Source of the DNA: Pigmentiphaga litoralis
Lineage (GTDB): Bacteria > Pseudomonadota > Gammaproteobacteria > Burkholderiales > Burkholderiaceae_B
DNA: 64,000 bases
NCBI RefSeq assembly: GCF_014651835.1
Contig: NZ_BMXQ01000001.1
Coordinates: forward strand, 3,136,120 to 3,200,119
Reading direction: 5' to 3'
Shown: in pieces, positions 31,361-44,685 of the stretch
Numbering within the stretch: the stretch's first letter is position 1
Layout: each line of letters starts with the position of its first letter
The notes under the pieces: model-generated
What the model was told of the DNA's origin: nothing
The model's database searches: none
The model's input: the letters and a program-made list of their open reading frames with translations, nothing else
Translations under genes and position numbers: made by a program

Positions 31361-32830
31361 TTAACGCGGCAGTTCGGTTGCACCCATCAGGAAGGTGTCC
31401 ACGGCAGCCGCGCATTGGCGGCCTTCGCGGATCGCCCACACGATCAGGGATTGCCCGCGGCGCATGTCGCCGGCTGCGAAGACTTTGTCGACGTTGGTGC
31501 GATAGTCTTCGGCGTTGGCCCGCGCGTTGCCGCGCTGATCGCGATCGACGCCGAAACCGTCCAGCATCTTCTGCACGGGCGATACGAAGCCCATGGCGAA
31601 CAAGACCAGATCGGCAGGGATTTCGAATTCCGAGCCGGGCACATCGACCATCTTCATCTGGCCCGTGTCATCCTTGACCCACTCGACCTTGTTGCCGACG
31701 AGGCTGGTGATCTTGCCGTCCTTGCCGACGAACTTGCGTGTGGTGATGCTCCAGTCGCGCTCCGCGCCTTCTTCGTGCGACGACGAGGTGCGCATGCGGG
31801 TCGGCCAGTAGGGCCAGGTCAGCGCCTTGTTTTCGGATTCAGGCGGCTGCGGCATGACTTCGAACTGCACGACGGACTTGGCGCCGTGACGGTTGCTGGT
31901 ACCCACGCAATCGGAACCGGTATCACCCCCACCGATCACGACAACGTGCTTTCCGGCCGCCGACAGCTGGCCCTTGATCTTGTCACCGGCGTTGGCCTTG
32001 TTCTGCTGACGCAGGAAGTCCATGGCGAAGTGCACGCCGTTCAGGTCCCGGCCTTCGATCGGCAGGTCGCGCGGCGTTTCGGCGCCACCCGAAATCACGA
32101 CGGCGTCGAATTCGGCCTTGAGTTCGTCCGGCGTCTTGCAGGTCAGTTTGCCGCCATAGGCCGCTGCGTCTTCCTGGCTGCCGATGAAGGTGGACGGCGC
32201 AAACGTCACGCCTTCCTGTTCCATCTGCGCCATGCGGCGGTCGATCAGCCATTTTTCAAGCTTGAAGTCGGGAATGCCGTAGCGCATCAGGCCGCCGATA
32301 CGGTCGTTCTTTTCGAACAGCGTGACGTCGTGGCCGGCGCGCGCCAGTTGCTGCGCACAGGCCAGTCCGGCCGGACCGCTACCCACCACGGCCACTTTCT
32401 TGCCGGTCTTGAGCTTGGGCGGCTGCGGCACGACCCAGCCGTTTTCCCAGGCCTTGTCGATGATCGCGTGCTCGATCGACTTGATGCCGACGGCGTCGTT
32501 GTTGATGTTCAGCGTACATGCCGCTTCGCATGGCGCCGGGCAGACGCGGCCCGTGAATTCCGGGAAGTTGTTGGTCATGTGCAGGACATCGATCGCCTGC
32601 TTCCAGTTCTGGCGGAACACCAGGTCGTTCCAGTCTGGAATGATGTTGTTGACCGGGCATGCGCTGGAGCAGAACGGAATACCGCAGTCCATGCAGCGGG
32701 CGCCCTGCTGCTTGGCAGCGGTGTCATCCAGACGAACGACGAATTCCTTCCAGTGCTTGACCCGCGAGCCCGGCGCTTCGGACGCTTCCTTCAGCCGTTC
32801 GAACTCGAGAAATCCAGTGACCTTACCCAT
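31361..32830 (-). CDS. gltD: Glutamate synthase (NADPH) small subunit GltD
   Basis: Flavoprotein subunit that passes electrons from NADPH to GltB. The 489-residue protein starts [13 protein letters not shown] and has the [4Fe-4S] cysteine motifs [17 protein letters not shown], the FAD GxGxx[16 protein letters not shown] and the NADPH-binding [13 protein letters not shown]. The longer reading to 32971 overlaps nothing conserved and is rejected. It lies 88 bp downstream of gltB. Confidence 0.97.
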   Translation of the reverse strand: MGKVTGFLEFERLKEASEAPGSRVKHWKEFVVRLDDTAAKQQGARCMDCGIPFCSSACPVNNIIPDWNDLVFRQNWKQAIDVLHMTNNFPEFTGRVCPAPCEAACTLNINNDAVGIKSIEHAIIDKAWENGWVVPQPPKLKTGKKVAVVGSGPAGLACAQQLARAGHDVTLFEKNDRIGGLMRYGIPDFKLEKWLIDRRMAQMEQEGVTFAPSTFIGSQEDAAAYGGKLTCKTPDELKAEFDAVVISGGAETPRDLPIEGRDLNGVHFAMDFLRQQNKANAGDKIKGQLSAAGKHVVVIGGGDTGSDCVGTSNRHGAKSVVQFEVMPQPPESENKALTWPYWPTRMRTSSSHEEGAERDWSITTRKFVGKDGKITSLVGNKVEWVKDDTGQMKMVDVPGSEFEIPADLVLFAMGFVSPVQKMLDGFGVDRDQRGNARANAEDYRTNVDKVFAAGDMRRGQSLIVWAIREGRQCAAAVDTFLMGATELPR

Positions 32831-32918
32831 GGCTATATCCTGACGATTCGTTGCGGCCACCCGGGGCGCGATGCGCGTGTCGGGTGGCCAATGATGTTGA
32901 GTGGGTGCTGCGCGAGCC

Positions 32919-37748
<4,830 letters not shown>

Positions 37749-37896
37749 GAAACGCTCCGGTAAAGCGACCTGAAAAGGACAAGTCGGCACAGGTCTGACA
37801 GGATGGGGAAGTCGCGTCCGGGCGAGTCAAAAAGAGTACGCCTGGCGGCACCGATAACCTGACGATACTGCGGCGCAGCAGCCCGTGCAAGGACAT

Positions 37897-37920
37897 AATT
37901 AGGGGACTGTCCCTTTTATT
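37897..37920. repeat. Left inverted repeat of the RAYT-like locus
   Basis: AATTAGGGGACTGTCCCTTTTATT contains a GGGAC/GTCCC dyad. Its segment CTGTCCCTTTTATT (37907-37920) is the reverse complement of AATAAAAAGGGACAG at 38792-38806, apart from one extra T/A. A shorter related copy, AATTAGGGACG, lies at 37947-37957. Confidence 0.75.
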
Positions 37921-38040
37921 ATTTCATCACTGACCGACGAGGAATTTAATTAGGGACGCATCGCCAGTTGAAGGTCCGAATCCCCAGCAGCGACGCGGGT
38001 TTCCTGCTATCCAGGACGCGTCTCGCACAATTCGAGCCGT

Positions 38041-38778
38041 TCACGCAGCCTCGTCCTTCCGGCCAGCAGGCTCCACCTCGCCATTGATTGGCGTCGGCAA
38101 GGACTTGCGTGGTCGCCCCCGCCGGGCGGCAACTGGCCGCCGGCTGGCCGCGCCCGCGCCCAGCATGTTCAGAAACGCGTCCGATCCCAGGGCCCACTGC
38201 CCTTGCAACGCCCGGCCGATGGCATCGGACTCGCGCGACGAAAGGCCTGCCAATATATAGCGGCGATATTCGGCCTGGCGGTCGAATGGCGTGTTGCCAT
38301 AGGCCCAGTAGTCACCGTGGTCATGCAGGAAAGCTTGCTTGGCGCCGCCCATGTGCGCCGCTGCGGACGACCATCGCCATTGTTCGGCATCGTCTGTCAG
38401 GGACAATCGCAGCGGCAGGGTCTCGATCCAGGCTTGGGCTGGCAGGACCCACGCGCCGGGTTCGACCAGGGTCGACCGGTACCGTCCCTGGAACACGGGC
38501 CCTGACCGCAGGTGCGCGGCCAGCCGGCGGCCGATGGCCTGCAGCAGCGCCGCCAGCCCTGTTGGGCCGGTGGGCGTTGCAAGCAGCAGTAACTGGTCGG
38601 GCGCCAGCGTCCACCCATGAATGGCAACGCCGTGCATGCGGGCTTCATCGGCCAGCCAGCCTGCGATACGATCAAATAGCGCCGCCACCGAACCTTCGGA
38701 AGGGGCCAGCGGTGAGGTAAACCGGGCCTGCGCAAGGTGCGGCAGGCCGGGTGCATAGAGTCGGGGTAGACGAGCCAT
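38041..38778 (-). CDS. RAYT/Y1-transposase-like protein lacking the HUH motif
   Basis: Intact 245-residue gene related to REP-associated tyrosine transposases (IS200-like Y1 fold): MARLPRLYAPGLPH at the start, HGVAIHGWTL, VFQGRYRSTLVEP and WRWSSAAAHMGG near the end of the core. Where active members have a histidine-x-histidine pair (typically NHVHLL), this one reads APDQLLLLATP. The segment that should carry the catalytic tyrosine is shortened to RRLAAHLRSGP. A basic tail follows (ASRRPVAARRGRPRK). The catalytic machinery is therefore gone though the frame is open, which suggests a domesticated DNA-binding protein or a slowly decaying element. It lies between gltB and rpoH. Confidence 0.75.
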   Translation of the reverse strand: MARLPRLYAPGLPHLAQARFTSPLAPSEGSVAALFDRIAGWLADEARMHGVAIHGWTLAPDQLLLLATPTGPTGLAALLQAIGRRLAAHLRSGPVFQGRYRSTLVEPGAWVLPAQAWIETLPLRLSLTDDAEQWRWSSAAAHMGGAKQAFLHDHGDYWAYGNTPFDRQAEYRRYILAGLSSRESDAIGRALQGQWALGSDAFLNMLGAGAASRRPVAARRGRPRKSLPTPINGEVEPAGRKDEAA

Positions 38779-38791
38779 CCGGTCAGGTTAC

Positions 38792-38806
38792 AATAAAAAG
38801 GGACAG
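38792..38806. repeat. Right inverted repeat of the RAYT-like locus
   Basis: AATAAAAAGGGACAG lies 13 bp upstream of the transposase-like gene's start and mirrors the left copy (37907-37920). The pair brackets the gene, as expected of RAYT-linked palindromes. Confidence 0.75.
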
Positions 38807-39089
38807 ATGGTGCGCGCTTACCGTGCCGCCGCATTTTTGCGAATTTTTACAGAACATCCGGCCAGAAAAGCTGTCTATTCTTATAGGTCGGGTACGTTGG
38901 TTATCCGCGCGCACTCAAGGTGAATGCGCATACCGGGTCAGGGTAGATTGGCGGTGCCAGTGCACCGCAGCACGCGACGCCAGCCGTCGCGGCTACACCA
39001 TACATCCAGGCTATCGCAGCTATCAAAAAGACGCATTAGCACTCGGTTTGCTGGAGTGCTAACCTTGATGCATTGGGAGGTATGAATCC
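38807..39089 (+). promoter_or_regulatory. rpoH upstream region
   Basis: About 280 bp precede rpoH and contain no gene. The stretch is A+T-richer than its surroundings up to about 38890 and includes a TTTACA hexamer (38846-38851), but no convincing -10 pairs with it. The CIRCE element and ribosome site lie at its end. Confidence 0.5.
39036..39062 (+). promoter_or_regulatory. CIRCE element (HrcA operator) in the rpoH leader
   Basis: TTAGCACTC (39036-39044), nine bases, then GAGTGCTAA (39054-39062) match the CIRCE consensus without a mismatch. It ends 27 bases before the rpoH ATG, the usual place for HrcA repression. HrcA itself is not in this window. Confidence 0.95.
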
Positions 39090-40001
39090 ATGAATAAATC
39101 GTTGAAGCAGTCCCCCGTCGTCCCTGCCGGTTTCGGCCCCGGAGCGCTGGCCATGGCAATTGCCAATCCAGGTGCGCTCGGCACGATCGAGGCGTATATC
39201 GGCGCGGTGAACCGCCTGCCGGTGCTGACTGCCGACCAGGAAACCTCGCTGGCCCGCCGCTATCAGGAAACCGAAGACCTGGGCGCCGCCCGCGAGCTGG
39301 TCCTGTCGCACCTGCGCCTGGTGGTGGCCATTGCTCGCCAGTATCTGGGCTATGGATTGCCGCATGCGGACCTGATCCAGGAAGGCAACGTGGGCCTGAT
39401 GAAGGCCGTGAAGCGTTTTGATCCGGAACGCGGCGTGCGTCTGGTGTCGTTTGCGATCCATTGGGTCAAGGCCGAAATCCACGAGTACATCCTGAAGAAC
39501 TGGAAGCTTGTGAAGGTTGCGACCACGAAGGCTCAGCGCAAGCTGTTCTTCAACCTGCGCAGCATGAAGAAGGACTCGCGGTCGCTCACGCCTGATCAGG
39601 TGAATGAGATCGCGACGGCCCTGAACGTGCGTCCGCAGGACGTGACCGACATGGAAGTGCGCTTGTCGGGCCAGGACATGGCGCTTGAAGGCCGCGGGAC
39701 CGACGACGGCGAAACCGATTTTGCGCCGATCGCCTACCTGTCGGACGAAGGGCAGCATGAGCCGACCCAGGTGCTGGAAGGACGCCGCCGCGACGAACTG
39801 CATGGCGTTGGCCTGCACTCGGCGCTGGACACCCTGGACGACCGTTCGCGTCGCATCATTGAAGCGCGCTGGTTGAAGGACGAAGGCGGTCTGACGCTGC
39901 AGGAACTTGCATCCGAGTTCGGCGTGTCGGCGGAACGCATTCGCCAGATCGAAGCGCGCGCCATGGTCAAGATGCGCGGTGCGCTGGCCGAATACGCCTG
40001 A
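39090..40001 (+). CDS. rpoH: Heat-shock sigma factor RpoH (sigma-32)
   Basis: Directs RNA polymerase to heat-shock promoters. The 303-residue protein has region 2 (LVLSHLRLVVAIARQYLGYGLPHADLIQEGNVGLMKAVKRFDP, in parts), the RpoH box QRKLFFNLR near residue 150 and region 4.2 (LTLQELASEFGVSAERIRQIEARA). A GGGAGG site (39075-39080) lies 9 bases upstream. A three-codon ORF, ATG AAT CCA TGA (39082-39093), overlaps the rpoH ATG. Control by HrcA through the CIRCE is expected. Confidence 0.97.
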   Translation: MNKSLKQSPVVPAGFGPGALAMAIANPGALGTIEAYIGAVNRLPVLTADQETSLARRYQETEDLGAARELVLSHLRLVVAIARQYLGYGLPHADLIQEGNVGLMKAVKRFDPERGVRLVSFAIHWVKAEIHEYILKNWKLVKVATTKAQRKLFFNLRSMKKDSRSLTPDQVNEIATALNVRPQDVTDMEVRLSGQDMALEGRGTDDGETDFAPIAYLSDEGQHEPTQVLEGRRRDELHGVGLHSALDTLDDRSRRIIEARWLKDEGGLTLQELASEFGVSAERIRQIEARAMVKMRGALAEYA

Positions 40002-40052
40002 GCGGGCGAAGGCGGCTTGACGCCTACGGCGTGCTCAAGCGGATGGAATGAG

Positions 40053-40076
40053 AAAAGCGGCCCTGGCCGCTTTTTT
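40053..40076 (+). terminator. Intrinsic terminator of rpoH
   Basis: AAAAGCGGCC and GGCCGCTTTTTT form a compact stem around CT, followed by a T-run. It lies about 52 bases after the rpoH stop. Confidence 0.88.
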
Positions 40077-40189
40077 CATTTCTGGTCATACACCTGTTTA
40101 GAGCTGAACTCCGGTTTGACACAATCTGTTACCTCGTGGGCCGCATTTTTTGAAGAAAAAAGCGACAACCGGGAAACTTCTGGCTTTCG

Positions 40190-40386
40190 CAGGCGCCTAA
40201 CTATCAGTTGGGGCACAAACAGGCGCAATGCCTTGTGTCGGACGTCGTGAGGCCCCCCCGCCTTCACGCCGTTCTCCCGGATAGTCTTATCGGCACCAAC
40301 GTACGTCCGCCTCTGTATTTCTCCTCCCTCCCCCCCACTCGAGGCGGATATGTTAACGGGGCACCGCAAGGTGCCCCGTTTTTTTA
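40190..40386 (+). ncRNA. Candidate small RNA with anti-Shine-Dalgarno loop
   Basis: Between the rpoH terminator and sco1 the plus strand shows consecutive hairpins and no ORF. A GCGCCT/AGGCGC stem lies at 40193-40198 and 40221-40226. TCCGCCTC (40306-40313) pairs perfectly with GAGGCGGA (40341-40348), exposing a 27-base loop with CTCCTCCCTCCCCCCC. A strong terminator follows at once (40355-40385). The loop is complementary to purine-rich ribosome sites. The 5' end is a guess; a promoter is not obvious, and the terminator may partly serve sco1 on the other strand. Confidence 0.45.
40355..40385 (+). terminator. Strong intrinsic terminator with GCAA tetraloop
   Basis: AACGGGGCACC (40355-40365) and GGTGCCCCGTT (40370-40380) form a perfect 11-bp stem closed by GCAA, with seven T's on the plus strand. 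The minus-strand tail is weak (AACATATCC), so the main direction is plus, where no protein gene needs it. Confidence 0.92.
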
Positions 40387-40410
40387 TGCCTGTCGCCAGC
40401 CTTCCTTCGG

Positions 40411-41031
40411 TCAGTCCAGCAATTGCCGGATGTCGGATACCAGCGCGTCTGGCGTTGCAGTGTGCCGGCCGTACAGCCGCAGATTGCCTTTGGGGTCGAA
40501 GACGTAGATACCGGCCGAGTGGTCCATGCTGTAGGAGCCCGGTTCCTTGCCAGGGACCTTGGCGTAGAAAACCTTGAATGACTTGGCGACCCGCGCGGTG
40601 TCCTCCGCCGAACCCGACAGACCCAGAAAGCGTGGGTCGAACTGGGTCACATAGTCCTTCATGACGGCGGCCGTGTCGCGTTCCGGGTCGACTGTCACGA
40701 ACACGACCTGCACCTTGTCGGCATCCGGCCCGAGCCGCTTCATCACTTCCGCAAAGTTCGCCAGCGTCGTGGGGCAGACATCGGGGCACTGGATAAATCC
40801 GAAAAACACCACCACTGCCTTGCCGCGAAAGTCGGCCATTCCGCGCTTGACCCCATTGTGATCGGTCAGGTTCAGGTCGCTGCCGATATCGCTGCCGGTC
40901 ACGTCCGTACTGTTGAATGCGAGTTCCTTGCGCTGGCAGCCGGCCATCGAAGCGGCCATCAGGCCAGCCATTGCCAAGGCGGCGCCAGTACGCAGGACGG
41001 AGCGCCGGTGCAAGAAAAAGGAAGGAGTCAT
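40411..41031 (-). CDS. SCO1/SenC copper chaperone for cytochrome oxidase
   Basis: Thioredoxin-fold lipoprotein that helps assemble the CuA centre. The 206-residue precursor has an RR-containing signal with lipobox SMAGC (Cys32), the copper site CPDVC (Cys82 and Cys86) and His171 (MDHSAGIYVFD). It closes the oxidase biogenesis cluster, 65 bp after ctaB. The start at 41031 has GGAG-like sequence poor; the upstream reading adds 9 residues only. Confidence 0.95.
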   Translation of the reverse strand: MTPSFFLHRRSVLRTGAALAMAGLMAASMAGCQRKELAFNSTDVTGSDIGSDLNLTDHNGVKRGMADFRGKAVVVFFGFIQCPDVCPTTLANFAEVMKRLGPDADKVQVVFVTVDPERDTAAVMKDYVTQFDPRFLGLSGSAEDTARVAKSFKVFYAKVPGKEPGSYSMDHSAGIYVFDPKGNLRLYGRHTATPDALVSDIRQLLD

Positions 41032-41096
41032 GGGCAGGACGCCATCAAGGCGCCGCAAGAGGTCGGAAAGATCAGAAGATCGGAAAGAACCGGGGA

Positions 41097-41990
41097 TCAG
41101 ACGTTCAGGAGCCAGTGATCGGCCAGCAGTGCACCGAAAAGCAGGGCCAGGTAGAGGATCGAGAACTTGAACATGCTGCGCGCCAGCGCGTCACTGTACT
41201 GCCGGTACAGCTTCCATGCGTAGCCGACAAACACGGCCCCCAAGGCAAGCGCGCTCAGCAGGTAGATCCAGCCGCTCATGCGGATCACGTAGGGCAGCAG
41301 CGTCGTCGCCAGCAGCGCAATCGAATACAGCAGGATGTGCAGCCGGGTCAGCGCTTCGCCATGGGTAATCGGCAGCATCGGCAGGCCGGACTTTTCGTAA
41401 TCGCGGGTGCGGTACAGCGCCAGCGCCCAGAAGTGCGGCGGCGTCCACACAAAGATGATCAGCACCAGCAGCCAGGCTTCGGCCGGCACGCTGTTGGCCA
41501 CCGCGGCCCAGCCCAAGGCGGGCGGCATGGCGCCCGACAGGCCACCGATGACGATGTTCTGGGGCGTGCGCGGCTTGAGGATGATGGTGTAGATGATCGC
41601 GTAGCCAACAAACGTGGCAAAGGTCAACCACATCGTCAGCGGGTTGACCCATCGGTACAGCACGAACATGCCGGCGCCACCCACGATGCCGGACACCAGC
41701 AGGATATGCGGCGCACTGATCTCGCCACGGGCCGATGCCCGATGGGCGGTGCGCGTCATCTTGGCATCGACCTGCTCTTCGATCAGGCAGTTGACTGCAA
41801 ACGCCGCCGCCGCCAGCAGCCAGATCCCGACGGTTGCCGACAGCACGGTCTGCCAGGGCGGCAGCGTGGGCGACGCCAGGAACATCCCGATGACCGCGCA
41901 AAAGACGGCCAGCTGGGTGACCCGGGGCTTGGTCAGGACCAGGTATTGACGGATGCGCAGGTTGGCGCGCGACGCGGTAAGGCTTGCCAT
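41097..41990 (-). CDS. ctaB: Protoheme IX farnesyltransferase (heme O synthase) CtaB
   Basis: UbiA-family membrane prenyltransferase turning heme B into heme O for cytochrome aa3. The 297-residue protein has nine or so hydrophobic segments, the first Asp-rich motif [18 protein letters not shown] (D-x-x-M-x-R-T) near residue 75 and the [14 protein letters not shown] block. Fourteen bases separate it from ctaA. Confidence 0.96.
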   Translation of the reverse strand: MASLTASRANLRIRQYLVLTKPRVTQLAVFCAVIGMFLASPTLPPWQTVLSATVGIWLLAAAAFAVNCLIEEQVDAKMTRTAHRASARGEISAPHILLVSGIVGGAGMFVLYRWVNPLTMWLTFATFVGYAIIYTIILKPRTPQNIVIGGLSGAMPPALGWAAVANSVPAEAWLLVLIIFVWTPPHFWALALYRTRDYEKSGLPMLPITHGEALTRLHILLYSIALLATTLLPYVIRMSGWIYLLSALALGAVFVGYAWKLYRQYSDALARSMFKFSILYLALLFGALLADHWLLNV

Positions 41991-42004
41991 GGCTGAAGGT
42001 TAAC

Positions 42005-43111
42005 TCAAGCGTTCGTGCCGGCGACAGCGCCCGCAGGGGGCGTATCGGCCCGTCCGGCGTGGGACAGGCGCACGATCAGGGTGATGCAGAGGATGGTCAG
42101 AACCGCCGCGCCGCCGTTATGCAGCACGGCAATCACTATAGGCCATTGCAGGAAAACACTGGTCAGGCCCGTAAGCAGCTGGACGAGCAGCATGACGTTC
42201 AGCAGGCGGGCGGGGCCGCGCGTTCCAGGTATGCGCTTCAGTTTGAACGCCAGCCACCCAAGATAGATCAGGACGACAAAGGCGAAGTTCCGGTGCGTCC
42301 AGTGGATGGCCGTCAGGGCGTCCTGCGAGATGATTTCACCGCTTGGCAGCTCGCCCAGCGCGCGGATGATGGAATAGCCGCCCTGAAAGTCCATGGGCGG
42401 CACCCACTCGCCGTGGCAGGTCGGAAATTCCAGGCAGGCCAGGGCCGCGTAGTTCGTGCTGACCCAGCCCCCCAACGCCAGCTGGGTAAACAGCAGCACC
42501 AGGCCGATGATGGCCGCGGTCCGCCATCGCCTGGCGTCCGCCGGGATAGGGATGTGCGCCTGCTGGTTGGCCGACAGCCACGTCAGCAAGGACAGCAGGA
42601 TCATGCCGCCCAGCAAGTGAGCGGTCACCACCACCGGCATCAGCTGGTGCGTGACGGTCCAGGCGCCAAACGCGCCCTGCAGGCAGACCGCCGGCAAAAT
42701 GATCGTTGCGAGCCAGGGGGATTGCGCCAGCGCCTTGCGATGACGCCAGGCCATGAACACGATCGCAATGATGAGGATGCCCAGCAAGGTGCCGACGTAA
42801 CGGTGGATCATCTCGATCCAGGCTTTGGGCACGGTGACGGGGCCATCGGGCATCGCCTGCACCGCGGCATGGATGTCCGCCCGCGCGCCGATCGGCGTCA
42901 CGTTGCCGTAGCAGCCGGGCCAGTCCGGGCAGCCCAGACCCGAATCCGACAGCCGCACAAACGCGCCGAACATGATCAGGTCGAAGGTCAGGAACATCGT
43001 GACCGCGACGAGCCTGGCATACCGCGCCCGGATACGGGCAAAGCGGCCCGGAGTGGGGCCGGCGTTGGTCGCGGGCGGAGGAGCGGCGGCGGAAGAAGAA
43101 ACGGACGTCAT
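42005..43111 (-). CDS. ctaA: Heme A synthase CtaA (COX15 family)
   Basis: Oxidises heme O to heme A in the inner membrane. The 368-residue protein has eight hydrophobic segments in two four-helix halves and the heme-ligand histidines in MIHRYVGTLLG, THQLMPVVVTAHLLGG and AIHWTHRNFAF. GSDSGLGCPDWPGCYG-like sequence (LSDSGLGCPDWPGCYG) carries the conserved Cys pair. The first 20 residues are Ala/Pro-rich. Confidence 0.96.
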   Translation of the reverse strand: MTSVSSSAAAPPPATNAGPTPGRFARIRARYARLVAVTMFLTFDLIMFGAFVRLSDSGLGCPDWPGCYGNVTPIGARADIHAAVQAMPDGPVTVPKAWIEMIHRYVGTLLGILIIAIVFMAWRHRKALAQSPWLATIILPAVCLQGAFGAWTVTHQLMPVVVTAHLLGGMILLSLLTWLSANQQAHIPIPADARRWRTAAIIGLVLLFTQLALGGWVSTNYAALACLEFPTCHGEWVPPMDFQGGYSIIRALGELPSGEIISQDALTAIHWTHRNFAFVVLIYLGWLAFKLKRIPGTRGPARLLNVMLLVQLLTGLTSVFLQWPIVIAVLHNGGAAVLTILCITLIVRLSHAGRADTPPAGAVAGTNA

Positions 43112-43136
43112 GCTTACCTTGTTGGCCTGTATCCCG

Positions 43137-43790
43137 TTACCCGATCCGCGAGGCTTTCAGCAGCTTGCCGATGTCATTGCGCAGTTCGGCCGGATCGGGG
43201 TTCTCTGGGAAGCGCATCATCAGATTGCCGCGCGGGTCGACCAGCCAGATGTGCTTTTTCAGCGCCTCGGGGGGGTTGGCCGCGCCCTCAGGCAGGGCGA
43301 GGAAGTCGGCGATCTGGCGCGCGTCGCCCCGTACGAAGCGCATGCCTTCGTAGGCGCGGATGACGATCGTCGGCACCGGCTGCTTGTCGTTGATCAGCCA
43401 GACCCGTTCGATGCGGCCGATTTCCTTGCCCGTGCTGGCATGCGTCTGGCGGATGATGAACAGGTTCTTTGCGCAGGCCTCGTCGCACGCGCCGGAGTTG
43501 CTGCTGATCAGCACCCATTTGCCGTACAGGCTGCGCAGGTCGAACGGCGTGCCATCCAGGTTGGTCAGCGGCAAGAGCGCGGCGTCGGGCACCGGCCGCT
43601 GCGGCGTGATCAGCTGGCCATAGTTGGTCGTGGCGGCAGGCCGCCAGTTCAGGAAATAGGCAGCGGCTGCGAACAGCACCGGCGCGGCGCACACCAGCAA
43701 CACCAGGAACAGGGTCAGGTTCGAGCGCTTCGCAGGCGGCGCGTTGCGGCCGCGCGGATCAGCGGCGCGAGGAACGGAGGTGTCGGACAA
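43137..43790 (-). CDS. Membrane-anchored Sco-like protein, TTG start
   Basis: Second thioredoxin-fold protein of the cluster. Reading from TTG at 43790 gives 217 residues (MSDTSVPRAADPRG...), with GGAG 6 bases upstream; no ATG or GTG fits, because the only upstream ATGs lie deep in SURF1. One membrane helix spans about 25-47. A CxxxC motif CDEAC (Cys102, Cys106) and His180 (KKHIWLVDPRGN) reproduce the copper-ligand set of Sco proteins. It overlaps SURF1 by 32 bp. The family is usually annotated as hypothetical in Burkholderiales; a role in CuA or CuB assembly is inferred. Confidence 0.8.
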   Translation of the reverse strand: MSDTSVPRAADPRGRNAPPAKRSNLTLFLVLLVCAAPVLFAAAAYFLNWRPAATTNYGQLITPQRPVPDAALLPLTNLDGTPFDLRSLYGKWVLISSNSGACDEACAKNLFIIRQTHASTGKEIGRIERVWLINDKQPVPTIVIRAYEGMRFVRGDARQIADFLALPEGAANPPEALKKHIWLVDPRGNLMMRFPENPDPAELRNDIGKLLKASRIG

Positions 43791-44640
43791 GAAGCACTCC
43801 AAAAGCGATGGCGGCAATGGCCGCGAAAGAAAACCACTGCAGCGCATAGCCGCGATGCATGTCGGTGTTGGCCGGCGGCGCGGGCCAGTCCTGCACCAGG
43901 CTGCCATCGGATGGCGAGGACTGCAGCACCGCAGGCAACACGGTCAGGCCACTGGCGCGCGCAAAGGCGGCGATATCCAGGTTCTGCACCCGCGGCAGCG
44001 GACCGTCGGCCGGCAGCCTGTCGGGCAGCACGGCCGCCTTGCCGGCGCCCAGGCTCGACAATTCGAGCAGGCGAGGAATGTGGGAAAGCACCGTACCGGA
44101 CACCGTGACCTGGCCGGCGCGCGTCGGCACCGTGCTGAGCGGCTGATCCGGAAATTGCCGGGGCAGCCAGCCTCGCAGCACCAGTATCACCGGGCCACTG
44201 TCAGTGTAGCCGGGGGGCGCTTTTGGCGCCTCGGACGAATTGTCCAAGCGTAGCGGCGTCACCACCCAGAACCCGGGCCGGCCGCCGGCGGTCCGGTTGT
44301 CCAGCAGCACGGTCAAGCCCGGCAGCCATCCGCCGGTTGCCGACGCGGGCCGCCAGGCAGTCAGCTCGGCAGGAGGCGTGGCCGGCACCACCTGCAACGG
44401 CGCCTGGCGTTTGCCATCCTCCACCTGAGCCAGCAGCGCCGCCTTCTCCTTGCCCCGCGCGACCTGCCAGCGGCCCAGCGACACACACACCAGCATCGTG
44501 ATGGCCAGCAATACAAGCGCGACGATGACACGACCTCGGCTGGGCCGCGCCTTGCTGGCGCCAGCCATCGCCCCGGTTGGGGTGGGCACCGTGTCGTTTG
44601 ACGGGGGCATAGCCTTTTGTTGCACCGGCGGAACCCCCAT
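43759..44640 (-). CDS. SURF1-family cytochrome oxidase assembly protein
   Basis: Assists heme A insertion into subunit I. The 293-residue protein has two membrane helices, one at about 37-57 (VIVALVLLAITMLVCVSLGRWQ) and one at the C terminus (about 265-285), as is typical, with SLGRWQ after the first helix and VLRGWLPR in the middle. In-frame ATGs at 44610 and 44571 are alternative starts; none has a strong ribosome site. Its 5' end lies 45 bp from the divergent DUF2909 gene. Confidence 0.92.
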   Translation of the reverse strand: MGVPPVQQKAMPPSNDTVPTPTGAMAGASKARPSRGRVIVALVLLAITMLVCVSLGRWQVARGKEKAALLAQVEDGKRQAPLQVVPATPPAELTAWRPASATGGWLPGLTVLLDNRTAGGRPGFWVVTPLRLDNSSEAPKAPPGYTDSGPVILVLRGWLPRQFPDQPLSTVPTRAGQVTVSGTVLSHIPRLLELSSLGAGKAAVLPDRLPADGPLPRVQNLDIAAFARASGLTVLPAVLQSSPSDGSLVQDWPAPPANTDMHRGYALQWFSFAAIAAIAFGVLLVRHLRSSRR

Positions 44641-44685
44641 CAGGCCCGTGGCACTGCGATAATCGACGCTTGCGGGAGGAGTTTG

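Noticed and set aside
40190-40386. 6S RNA or tmRNA in the rpoH-sco1 gap
   Set aside because: There is no long closing stem with a central bubble, and no tRNA-like ends or tag ORF.
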